Source of the DNA: Acetobacter aceti
Lineage (GTDB): Bacteria > Pseudomonadota > Alphaproteobacteria > Acetobacterales > Acetobacteraceae
NCBI RefSeq assembly: GCF_002005445.1
Contig: NZ_CP014692.1
Coordinates: 1,364,001-1,428,000 of the forward strand
Direction of reading: 5' to 3'
Length of the DNA stretch: 64,000 nucleotides
The notes under the pieces: model-generated
The model's database searches: none
The model's input: the letters and a program-made list of their open reading frames with translations, nothing else
What the model was told of the DNA's origin: nothing
Position numbers and translations under genes: made by a program
Part shown: positions 8,363 through 15,986 of the stretch, one piece after another
Position numbering within the stretch: position 1 is the stretch's first letter
Layout of the letters: each line of letters opens with the position of its first letter

Positions 8363-8380
8363 ATAGGATTTAAATCCTAT
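8363..8380. promoter_or_regulatory. 18-bp perfect palindrome upstream of the CHAP gene (operator candidate)
   Basis: ATAGGATTTAAATCCTAT reads the same on both strands. It lies about 130 bp upstream of the CHAP gene start, in an AT-rich stretch suited to a promoter. The size and symmetry fit a binding site for a dimeric regulator. No regulator gene is adjacent, so this is only a candidate. Confidence 0.4.
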
Positions 8381-8682
8381 ACTCTCTAAGTAAAAGTCAT
8401 TTTTCGCCATATTTCAGATCGCTAAATGTATTTATTATGTATTAATATCGCAACACCCTAAAAAAATTTGACGGTGATTCGCGTGAAACCGGATCGCTGG
8501 CTATCAGACCGGAGGCGACCAGCCATATGTGGGCTGGACCGTCTGAAGGGGTGGTCAATATCTGGAAGAAGCGAAGCTTTTGGGCAGGAAACTGCTCTGG
8601 TCCAGATGCAGCCGGAGATATGCGGTCTATCAGCGACGGCTGGAGACCGGGTGACAGGCAGTCAGCGTTTTGAGAAAATGCT
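8381..8682. other. 302-bp intergenic stretch
   Basis: It lies between the palindrome and the 3' end of the epimerase gene. A 74-codon plus-strand frame (8468-8692) runs into the epimerase gene, lacks a ribosome binding site and resembles no family. No RNA gene was seen. Confidence 0.4.
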
Positions 8683-9651
8683 TCAGCCGTAGCTGTGATT
8701 GAGAAACCACCTGGAAAACCGTTCCAGGCCGATCTCGAGTGACGTGGTGGGGTGCCAGTCGATCAGTTGCTGGATCTGCTCAAGGGATGCCCAGGTGCAT
8801 TCGACATCAGCGGTCGGCCGGGGAGTCAGTCTGATGTCTGCGGTCCGCCCCAGAAAATTTTCCAGCAGACTGATGAGACGTGACACCGGTTCGGGAACAT
8901 TGCTTCCAATGTTCAGGATGCGCGCCTGACCGGAAGGCGGCAGGTCTGTGACAGCGCAGATTGCATCGACAGCATCATCAATAAAGGTGAAATCCCGCGC
9001 GAGTGCTGTGCCTTCATATAATGTGACCGGACGTCCTTCCATTATAGCCTTGGCGAAGAGGTAATAGGCCATGTCAGGTCGCCCCCAAGGACCGTAGACC
9101 GTGAAAAAACGAAGTCCTGTCAGGGGGAGTTGATGAAGATGCTGATAGCACTCCGCTGTCAGTTCGGCGGACCGCTTCGAGACAGCGTAAAATGAGCCGG
9201 GCTGGTCCACGCGATCTGTTTCACGGAATGGCAACGCCGTATTGCGACCGTAAACAGAAGACGATGAGGCGTATATGATGTGTCGTAGGGCCGGAAGCCG
9301 CCGGGCAAATTCAAGAATGGCGACCTGTCCCCGGACATTGGCGTCAACGAACTCAAACGGCATCATGACGGAATGGCGTACACCGGCCTGCGCGGCAAAG
9401 TGGAGAACTTCGGTGATGGAGCGCCGTTCGGATGCCGTGAAAGCGGCCAGAATATCATCGCGGGCAATGTCGAGTTTTCGAAACGTGAAGTTTGGAAACG
9501 CAGCAAGCTGGGCAAGGCGTGCGTCCTTGAGGGCGGTATCGTAATAACGGTTGAGATTATCAATTCCGACAACCTGTTTCCCGGACACAAGCTGACGCAG
9601 GCAGGTGCTGAAGCCAATAAAACCGGCAGCTCCCGTGACAAGGACTGTCAC
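8683..9651 (-). CDS. NAD-dependent sugar epimerase, UDP-glucuronate 4-epimerase-like
   Basis: 322 residues, the standard length of extended short-chain dehydrogenases. A Rossmann fold opens with TGAAGFIG (NAD-binding GxxGxxG). The catalytic triad is visible as Ser in YASSSSVYG and Tyr/Lys in YAVSK. RFFTVYGPWGRPDMA and the later DFTFIDDAVDAI match bacterial UDP-glucuronate 4-epimerases, which make UDP-galacturonate for surface polysaccharide. Start is a GTG at 9651. No polysaccharide operon surrounds it, so the exact sugar nucleotide is inferred. Confidence 0.85.
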   Translation of the reverse strand: MTVLVTGAAGFIGFSTCLRQLVSGKQVVGIDNLNRYYDTALKDARLAQLAAFPNFTFRKLDIARDDILAAFTASERRSITEVLHFAAQAGVRHSVMMPFEFVDANVRGQVAILEFARRLPALRHIIYASSSSVYGRNTALPFRETDRVDQPGSFYAVSKRSAELTAECYQHLHQLPLTGLRFFTVYGPWGRPDMAYYLFAKAIMEGRPVTLYEGTALARDFTFIDDAVDAICAVTDLPPSGQARILNIGSNVPEPVSRLISLLENFLGRTADIRLTPRPTADVECTWASLEQIQQLIDWHPTTSLEIGLERFSRWFLNHSYG

Positions 9652-9696
9652 AGCATGCTCCTGTCGAGCCTGATGCGTGCCGGATTGGTCATAGGC

Positions 9697-10239
9697 TCAG
9701 TGAGATTTCTTTGCCGACGCCGGGCGAGCCATCTTCGCATCCAGCGAGGCGGAAGAGACACGATCTCCTACGGTAATACCCATCTTCGCCGTAATCCCGC
9801 CCTGTAGTTCAAGGGTCGCCACAGCCGGACCATGGCTGCTGATGTGCGCCAGACTCTGCGGGACGGCATTTTCAGCAATGGACTGGATACGTCCATCATT
9901 GCCGATGAAAACGATGTCGAGCGGGATGAGAGTATTCTCCATCCACATGTCGCTCTGCTGCGGTGCGCTCCAGAGGAACACCATGCCCTGATCAGCGGGC
10001 AGTGTCGTGCGGAACATCTCGCCAACCTGCTGCTCACGCAGGGTCGTCGCTTTTTCAACCGTGAACTCGTGTTTTCCGGATGCGGAGGTGATGGTCAGCG
10101 TCTCTTTCGGAAGCGGAGGCTGGGCAGCGGTGGGGGCGCCGGATGCGGCATCGTCGGCGTGAGCCGGCAGGGTCAGGGAAAGTCCGCCTGAAGCAAGCGC
10201 AAGGGACAGGAAGAGAGTGCCAAACGTCTGACGGTTCAC
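9697..10239 (-). CDS. Exported DUF192 family protein
   Basis: 180 residues from a GTG at 10239. A signal peptide ends near LPAHA, followed by a Pro/Ala linker and a DUF192 domain (about residues 45-160) with the hallmarks REQQVGEMFRTTLPADQGMVFLW, MWMENTLIPLDIVFI and GDRV. The function of DUF192 proteins is not established. The gene lies 45 bp from the epimerase gene, in the same direction, and may be co-transcribed. Confidence 0.85.
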   Translation of the reverse strand: MNRQTFGTLFLSLALASGGLSLTLPAHADDAASGAPTAAQPPLPKETLTITSASGKHEFTVEKATTLREQQVGEMFRTTLPADQGMVFLWSAPQQSDMWMENTLIPLDIVFIGNDGRIQSIAENAVPQSLAHISSHGPAVATLELQGGITAKMGITVGDRVSSASLDAKMARPASAKKSH

Positions 10240-10312
10240 CGATGATGCGCCTCTGCTGATCGTTCCGAAGAACGGCTGGAAAAGAAAATAGGGAATCAGG
10301 GAAAATAAAATC

Positions 10313-10978
10313 TTACTGGAGGAACTGGTTGTTCATCCGCTCAGCACCGATCTTCGTGGGAGCGCCATGCCCCGGCACGACGACAACCTCATCTCCAAGG
10401 GGGAGAAGTTTCTCGCGGATCGCAGAGACCAGTTGACGGCTGTCGCCATAGGCGAAATCCGTCCGCCCGATCGTGCCGCGAAACAGCGTGTCTCCAGCGA
10501 ACAGCATCTGCTCTTTCGCATCAAAAAACACGACATGACCCGGAGTGTGACCCGGGACGTGCAGCACCTGATAGCGGTGACCGAGAAGGTCGAACGCGTC
10601 GCCGTCCGAGGTATAACGGTCGGGGCTGACACTGTGCAGGTTCGCCAGACCAAAATGACGGGCCTGCTCCTCCACCGAGGTCAGCAGGAATTCGTCATGA
10701 GTGGTAGGACCGATCACTTCAGGAACCTCATCCTGTGTGTCGGCCAGAAGTGTCCTGAGCGCCACCGTGCCACCGACATGATCCAGATGACCATGCGTCA
10801 GAAGAATGGCGTCCACGGTCAGTCCGGCCTCGCGGATACGGGCGTGGATACGATCGGCATCCCCACCCGGATCAACGACGAGAGCCCGGTGCGTCATCGG
10901 ATCCCAGACCAGTGAACAGTTCTGATGGAATGGCGTAACAGGGTGCCGTTCTGTGATCAGACGTCCTGTGTCACTCAT
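10313..10978 (-). CDS. Metallo-beta-lactamase-fold hydrolase, glyoxalase II-like
   Basis: 221 residues. The zinc-binding motif HGHLDHVGG, the second histidine in VPGHTPGH, the metal-bridging Asp in FAGDTLF and the last His in VPGHG are all present. It resembles the short YcbL-like type II glyoxalases, which hydrolyse S-lactoylglutathione or other thioesters in the cytoplasm. The start at ATG 10978 follows AAGGAG at good spacing, and is preferred to the TTG one codon upstream. Confidence 0.88.
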   Translation of the reverse strand: MSDTGRLITERHPVTPFHQNCSLVWDPMTHRALVVDPGGDADRIHARIREAGLTVDAILLTHGHLDHVGGTVALRTLLADTQDEVPEVIGPTTHDEFLLTSVEEQARHFGLANLHSVSPDRYTSDGDAFDLLGHRYQVLHVPGHTPGHVVFFDAKEQMLFAGDTLFRGTIGRTDFAYGDSRQLVSAIREKLLPLGDEVVVVPGHGAPTKIGAERMNNQFLQ

Positions 10979-11021
10979 CAAATGCTCCTTGGTTTAGTCT
11001 GGGAAAAGCTTACGCAGGATT

Positions 11022-11432
11022 TCAGGCGGTTTTCCAGCCTGTTTCCGGAATGTCAAAATGGGAGACCAGATCAGCAACCGGAATGTTGATCAGATCCTTG
11101 TCGATCGACTTGATCAGCTTCGCCTGAGTCGGTTTGGCAAGGTGCTCACGGATGACGTGCAGAACCTTGGCCGGAGCCGCCAGCACGAAACCATCCGGCT
11201 TGCTGCCGCCATGAAGCTGATCGTTCATCCATGTGGCGACGCGCTTGCCGAATTCCTGCTTGTGGTGGTCGGCGACAGAAAAATCACCGCGACCATTGTC
11301 TGAAGAACCTGCGATTTCGGCTGCCGCGAAGTGAGAGACTTCGTGCATGTGGCCGTCCTTATGCTGAAGGATGCGGGCTTTGCCGCCATCGGCAACGATA
11401 TAAATGACTTGTCCGTCGAAGCTGTTCGGCAT
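11022..11432 (-). CDS. Host attachment-type protein (PF10116 family)
   Basis: 136 residues from ATG 11432 (upstream open frame is not conserved in style). The pattern fits the family named after a Rhizobium plant-attachment factor: an N-terminal VIYIVADGGKARIL strand, a central FGKRVATWMNDQL helix, FVLAAPAKVLHVIREHL and a C-terminal KSIDKDLINIPVADLVSHF. The fold resembles release-factor-like RNase H domains. Real function is unknown, and the name is historical. Single gene. Confidence 0.8.
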   Translation of the reverse strand: MPNSFDGQVIYIVADGGKARILQHKDGHMHEVSHFAAAEIAGSSDNGRGDFSVADHHKQEFGKRVATWMNDQLHGGSKPDGFVLAAPAKVLHVIREHLAKPTQAKLIKSIDKDLINIPVADLVSHFDIPETGWKTA

Positions 11433-11622
11433 CGTATGTGCTCCATGATTGGCACGTTTTTGTCCGAAAGTGCGGGGCATGCCCATCAGGCACACCGGGA
11501 TTCGGATCTCGGCGCAAAGATAGAGCCCTGATCGGGGTTCGGGGCAACCCCCCTTTCTGTCAGCGCCGCCCTGCCACACGGATGAGGTGAAGAAACGCCT
11601 CGTTCATTGTATAGTGCGGAAT

Positions 11623-12732
11623 ATGTCCAGCTCTACTCTTTCCTCCAGACTGTCCTGTCCTTTCGCTCTGGCGCAGGAGTGGCTCGCACAGGGCAGGGCC
11701 GTCGCTTTCGCCACGGTCGTGGGGACCGGAGGGCGCTCGCCCCGGCCTCTTGGCAGCATTATGGTCATGGATGACAGCGGACGTGTCGAGGGCTCCGTCA
11801 GTGGTGGCTGTGTCGAGGCGGACGTCATGTCTATCGCCAGAGAGGTGATGGCCGGCGCATCGCCTTGTGTCCGCAGTTATGGTGGGGAGGAGGTCGGGCT
11901 CTGGTCGGTTGGACTGGCCTGTGGCGGCCGTCTGGATGTGTTTGTCGAGGCGGTGCGGTCACCGCTTTCTCCAGAAGGCACATTTCCCGCCGCACTGCTC
12001 CCGTGGATTATCGATCGGCGCACGAAAGGGCAATCTCTGGCCATCGGTATGGCTCTCGACGGTTCACGCCACGTCCTGCTGGACGGTAGGGGGATGCCTG
12101 TCTGTCCGGACGGTGAGATTCCGCCCGCGATTACGGAGATCATGACAGCACGGGTCACCTCCGGAGAGGCTGGGGCGGTCAGTCCCGCGTTGACGCCCGA
12201 CTGGTTTGTGCAACTGCTGGCGCCCGCGCCCCGGCTGCTGATCGTGGGAGCGGTTCATATTGCTCAGGTTCTGGCGGCGATGGCGATGAGCGCCGGTTAT
12301 AATGTCATCATCATTGATCCCCGTACCAGCCTTGCGACCCCGGACCGTTTTCCCGGAGTCAGGCTGGTGGATGACTGGCCCGATGACGCCCTTGCGGCTG
12401 CGGGACCGGACCGGATGACCGCGATTGTCACGTTGACCCATGACAGCAAGCTCGATGATCCGGCTCTTGTGGAGGCGCTGAAAGGTCCGGCGTTTTATAT
12501 CGGAGCGTTGGGATCTCGGGGAACGCACGCCTCGCGTCTGGCGCGGTTGCGGGAAGCGGGCGTGGAGGAAGAGGCCCTGCGACGGATACGCGGGCCGGTG
12601 GGACTGCCGATAGGCGCTGTTGATGTGGAAGAGATCGCAATCTCCATCATGGCGGATATCGTCGCCGTGCGTCGGGCAGCGCCGCTTTCCATGGGAATCA
12701 GTTGGTGGTCGCCGCGTAAGGTGAAGGCATGA
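11623..12732 (+). CDS. XdhC/CoxI family molybdoenzyme maturation protein
   Basis: 369 residues from ATG 11623 (an upstream start at 11587 would add twelve residues). The N-terminal XdhC domain has VVGTGGRSPRPLGSIMV and GSVSGGCVEADV with its conserved Cys. The C-terminal Rossmann domain begins LLIVGAVHIAQVLA and ends GLPIGA. XdhC proteins bind the molybdenum cofactor and help its sulfuration before insertion into xanthine or aldehyde dehydrogenases. It overlaps the next gene by four bases. No molybdoenzyme subunit is in the window; acetic acid bacteria have Mo-containing aldehyde dehydrogenases elsewhere. Confidence 0.88.
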   Translation: MSSSTLSSRLSCPFALAQEWLAQGRAVAFATVVGTGGRSPRPLGSIMVMDDSGRVEGSVSGGCVEADVMSIAREVMAGASPCVRSYGGEEVGLWSVGLACGGRLDVFVEAVRSPLSPEGTFPAALLPWIIDRRTKGQSLAIGMALDGSRHVLLDGRGMPVCPDGEIPPAITEIMTARVTSGEAGAVSPALTPDWFVQLLAPAPRLLIVGAVHIAQVLAAMAMSAGYNVIIIDPRTSLATPDRFPGVRLVDDWPDDALAAAGPDRMTAIVTLTHDSKLDDPALVEALKGPAFYIGALGSRGTHASRLARLREAGVEEEALRRIRGPVGLPIGAVDVEEIAISIMADIVAVRRAAPLSMGISWWSPRKVKA

Positions 12733-13373
12733 TGGAGTCCGCTCCGGTTGTTGCCGTGGTGCTGGCGGCTGGCCGATCGTCGCGATCCGGGGGACAGCAC
12801 AAGTTGCTGGCCAGAGATGCGGACGGCCGGACAATGCTCGCCCGCACGCTTGCCGGGCTCTGCGCCAGCCAGGTGTCCGCCCTCTGTGTCGTTCTGCCGC
12901 CTTTGGCGCGTGATGTCACAGACGCTCTTCAGGCAGTTGTGCGGGAGAGCGGTTGCGGCAAACAGATCGACATCCGCATTTCGACTGCGGCGGATGAGGG
13001 ACTTGCGGCTTCCCTGAAGGTCGGCGTTGCATGGGCTGAGGAGCAGCAGGCCACGGGATGCCTCGTCAGTCTTGGTGACATGCCGCTGGTGGGGAGTGGA
13101 GTCATTGACGCACTGATTGGCTGTTTTCTGGCGGGAAACGCTGATGTGGTTTTGCCGGAATGGCAGGGGCGGGTGGGCAATCCGGTGTTGTGGAGAGCCG
13201 GGTGTTTTGCCTCTCTGATGGCGTTGGCTGGAGACAGGGGCGGGAAGGCGTTGCTGTCTGATCCTTCTCTTGTGAAAGCTAGGGTTTTGGGCGCACCCTC
13301 CATTCTGGTGGACTTCGACACACATGCTTCCCTGCAGAAATTTGCGCAAATGCGGGCGGCGGAAACCTCCTGA
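12729..13373 (+). CDS. Molybdenum cofactor cytidylyltransferase-like (MocA/MobA-like NTP transferase)
   Basis: 214 residues. The nucleotide-binding loop VLAAGRSSRSGGQHKLL at the N-terminus and the metal-binding SLGDMPLVGSG motif mark the MobA-like NTP transferase group. Pairing with xdhC by an ATGA overlap points to MocA, which makes the cytosine dinucleotide form of the molybdenum cofactor for xanthine- or aldehyde-dehydrogenase enzymes. The second half (RVGNPVLWRAGCF, then GGKALL) fits MocA. MobA proper (guanylyltransferase) is less likely from context. Confidence 0.85.
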   Translation: MMESAPVVAVVLAAGRSSRSGGQHKLLARDADGRTMLARTLAGLCASQVSALCVVLPPLARDVTDALQAVVRESGCGKQIDIRISTAADEGLAASLKVGVAWAEEQQATGCLVSLGDMPLVGSGVIDALIGCFLAGNADVVLPEWQGRVGNPVLWRAGCFASLMALAGDRGGKALLSDPSLVKARVLGAPSILVDFDTHASLQKFAQMRAAETS

Positions 13374-13428
13374 AGATCTGCTTGCCGCACAGGGGCCTCT
13401 GATTAAAAATCATTGCAAAAAAGAAATA

Positions 13429-13490
13429 AATGCCGGTATGGCTTGAAGCCGGAGCGTGCCCCGACAGCGGGGTACCCTCTGGCTGGCATT
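13429..13490 (+). promoter_or_regulatory. Candidate structured leader (three-way junction) before the nucleobase operon
   Basis: AATGCC at 13429-13434 can pair with GGCATT at 13485-13490, closing a domain with two inner hairpins: GGC/GCC at 13440-13450 and CCCCG/CGGGG at 13459-13472 with a tetraloop. The closing stem ends five bases before the GGGAGG ribosome binding site at 13495-13500. This arrangement fits a translation-controlling riboswitch, but I do not match it to a known class. Confidence 0.35.
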
Positions 13491-13510
13491 CAACGGGAGG
13501 CCTTCATTCG

Positions 13511-14554
13511 ATGGCTGTCGTTCAAACCGGAAATGGTGTCCGGATTACTGGTGATGAAGGACTGGACGTTCAGCGCACCGCCTTCACGGAAATTCCGCTC
13601 ATTGATCTCGCCGGAATGATGTCCCCGGACGAGATGGATCGACGGAGAACAGGGGCCGAGGTACGTAAAGCCTGCACCGAGGTCGGATTCTTCTATGTGC
13701 GTCATCACGGTGTAAGCCCCGCCGTGCTGGCGCGGTGCTATGAAGAAAGCAAAGCTTTCTTCGCGCTGCCGGAGGCTGAAAAATGTCGCATCCATATCAG
13801 GAATTCACCGAACCATCGCGGTTACGGTCCTCTGCTGGAAGAGAACACCAACCCTGACTCTCAGGGCGATCTCCACGAAGCCTTTGATCTTGCGGGAGAT
13901 ATTCCTGCCAATGACCCTGACGTGCTCGCAGGTAAGGCTCTGTATGGCCCCAACCTTTGGCCAGCGCAGCCGGAAGGGTTCAAACCCGCTGTGCTCGCCT
14001 GCTATAAAAGTCTTGTCGCACTGGGTCACACCCTGTTCCGGGCCTTTGCTCTGGCTCTTGAACTGGAGGAGGACTATTTCCTCCCACTGATCCACAAACC
14101 CTGTGCGCATATGCGTATTCTGCGTTATCCGCCGCAGGAAGGTGTCGTCAACGAGAAGCAGATCGGTATCGGTGCGCACTCGGATTATGAGTGTTTCACC
14201 ATCCTGAACCAGAACGGCGACTCAGCGCTTCAGGTGCTCAACGCCGCAGGCGTGTGGGTGGAAGCACCACCCATTCCCGATACATTCGTCATCAATGTCG
14301 GAGACATGATGGCGCGCTGGACCAATGATCTCTTCTGCTCGACATTGCATCGCGTCATCAACCGGTCCGGAAAAGAACGTTATTCCATACCGCTGTTTTT
14401 CGGGCCGGACTACGACACTGTGATCAGCCCGCTTTCCTCCTGTCAGGACGAGGCTCATCCGCCGCTTTATCCGCCTGTCAGGGCAGGAGAGTACATCCTC
14501 TCCCGTTTCGACGAGACATATGATTATCGTCAGTCCCAGCCAGAAAAAGTCTGA
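13511..14554 (+). CDS. 2-oxoglutarate/Fe(II)-dependent oxygenase, isopenicillin N synthase-like family
   Basis: 347 residues from ATG 13511, which follows GGGAGG; the frame is open 27 codons further upstream, but that part forms the leader. DIOX_N region: IPLIDLAGM to FFYVRHHGV. The iron ligands are the HSD in GAHSDYECFTIL and the distal His in TLHRVIN, with the 2-oxoglutarate Arg in RYSIPLFF. Members of this family hydroxylate or desaturate small molecules. Position ahead of a nucleobase permease and cytosine deaminase suggests a role in nucleobase or related heterocycle breakdown (inferred). Only 26 bp separate it from the permease gene. Confidence 0.85.
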   Translation: MAVVQTGNGVRITGDEGLDVQRTAFTEIPLIDLAGMMSPDEMDRRRTGAEVRKACTEVGFFYVRHHGVSPAVLARCYEESKAFFALPEAEKCRIHIRNSPNHRGYGPLLEENTNPDSQGDLHEAFDLAGDIPANDPDVLAGKALYGPNLWPAQPEGFKPAVLACYKSLVALGHTLFRAFALALELEEDYFLPLIHKPCAHMRILRYPPQEGVVNEKQIGIGAHSDYECFTILNQNGDSALQVLNAAGVWVEAPPIPDTFVINVGDMMARWTNDLFCSTLHRVINRSGKERYSIPLFFGPDYDTVISPLSSCQDEAHPPLYPPVRAGEYILSRFDETYDYRQSQPEKV

Positions 14555-14580
14555 ACTCCCGCCAGCAGGATCATTCGCCC

Positions 14581-15942
14581 ATGCAAGTTGAGGAAACCGG
14601 TAGCGCGGCCGTTCTGGAACGTGTTCCCGCCCATCTGCGGACAACCCGTGTGGATCGGGTTTTCTGGAGCCATTTTTCTCCCAACCTTGCGCCGGCAGCG
14701 TGGGTGATCGGCGTGCTGGTGGTGGTGCTCGGATTGCCGGGCTGGACCGGTTTTGCGGTTCTGCTGATCGGCAATCTTCTCGGCTCGCTCCCTGTGGCGC
14801 TCTGTGCCGTGATGGGGCCTGAGACGGGACTTCCTCAGATGGAAGCGTCACGTTTCTCATTTGGCCGTATTGGAAAGCGTCTGCCGTCCCTGATCAACTG
14901 GGCGAACTGCGTCGGCTGGGATGCGGTCAACAATGTGCCGTCCGCACTGGCCTTCATCCTGCTGCTGAAGATGGTCGGTCTGGCCGTGCCATTCTGGCTG
15001 GCGCTGGGTATTCTGGCTTTCGCCCAGTTACTGGCCAGCATGGGTGGCCACGACATTGTGCAGGCGATTGAGAAATATCTCGGCTGGGTCCTGCTGGTTT
15101 CGTTTGCGATCGTCGGTGTGATTGCCGTTTTCCAGTCTTCAGGGCAGGGGGGCGCTGCATCATCTGCCGCTCCACATTTTGCCGATATCATGATCGGTAT
15201 TGGCGCTGTCAGCAGTTTCAACATGGCATGGGCGGCCTATGCGTCGGATTACACGCGCTACGTGCCGCCTGGCACACCTTCTTCACGGGTATTCTGGCTG
15301 ACGTTTGGCGGCACATTCCTTTCCTCCTTCATCATGGAACTGTTCGGCCTGCTGACAGGCGCTGCGATCAGTGATCCGTCTCCGGGCTCGCTCATTGCAG
15401 CCTTGCAGAACTGGTCGGGTGTTTTCGCACCTGTCGCTCTGGCTGCCGTGGCGTTTTCCTCCATCGCGATCAATGCGGCTAACGACAATACCGCCGCCTA
15501 TGCGCTGATTTCCGGTGGCGTGCATGTCAATCGCATGCTGAGCGCCGTAGTAACGGCGGGTATGGGTTATCTTCTTGCTGTGCTGGGCGAGGGAACGTTC
15601 GTATCTCTCTATGAGAATTACCTGCTTCTTGCGCTATACTGGATCGCGCCATGGTGCGGGATCGTGCTGGCCGACTGGTATTGCCGTCCGGCTTCTCTGA
15701 AATCCTTGCGGATGCAGACACTCTCCGGCTGGACCTCTTCAGCGACGTCGTTTGTTGTCGTAACGGTTTTGACAATCGGCCTGTTCTCTTCGACGCCTCT
15801 CTACACAGGTCCGGTCGCGGCGATGCTCGGAGGAGCAGATGTCGGCTATCTTGTCGGATTCTTCCTTGCTGCGTTGGGGCAGATCGCGCTGCTGAATATG
15901 CGTGGGCGGCGTGTGTCTGTTGTCCGTTTTCAGGATGCCTGA
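14581..15942 (+). CDS. NCS1 family nucleobase permease (cytosine permease-like)
   Basis: 453 residues with about twelve membrane helices. N-terminal motifs typical of NCS1 carriers are visible: SHFSPNLAPAAWVIGVLV, then GLPQMEASRFSFGRIGKRLPSLINWANCVGW. The conserved AYASDYTRYVP loop is present at about residue 220. These carriers import cytosine, purines, allantoin or thiamine-related compounds with Na+ or H+. The neighbouring deaminase supports cytosine as substrate. Part of a three-gene operon with the upstream oxygenase and downstream deaminase. Confidence 0.85.
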   Translation: MQVEETGSAAVLERVPAHLRTTRVDRVFWSHFSPNLAPAAWVIGVLVVVLGLPGWTGFAVLLIGNLLGSLPVALCAVMGPETGLPQMEASRFSFGRIGKRLPSLINWANCVGWDAVNNVPSALAFILLLKMVGLAVPFWLALGILAFAQLLASMGGHDIVQAIEKYLGWVLLVSFAIVGVIAVFQSSGQGGAASSAAPHFADIMIGIGAVSSFNMAWAAYASDYTRYVPPGTPSSRVFWLTFGGTFLSSFIMELFGLLTGAAISDPSPGSLIAALQNWSGVFAPVALAAVAFSSIAINAANDNTAAYALISGGVHVNRMLSAVVTAGMGYLLAVLGEGTFVSLYENYLLLALYWIAPWCGIVLADWYCRPASLKSLRMQTLSGWTSSATSFVVVTVLTIGLFSSTPLYTGPVAAMLGGADVGYLVGFFLAALGQIALLNMRGRRVSVVRFQDA

Positions 15943-15986
15943 GAGAGTGGGGAAATTCATGACGATCGAAACGGGTAAAATCTGAC

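Noticed and set aside
12064..13349. Two long overlapping minus-strand frames
   Set aside because: They lie opposite the xdhC and mocA-like genes, whose motifs are clear; the antisense products are low-complexity and basic.
13429..13490. Assignment of the leader to a named riboswitch class (TPP, guanidine-I, fluoride, purine)
   Set aside because: The conserved core sequences of these classes, as far as I can recall them, are not visible; only the secondary structure suggests an RNA element.
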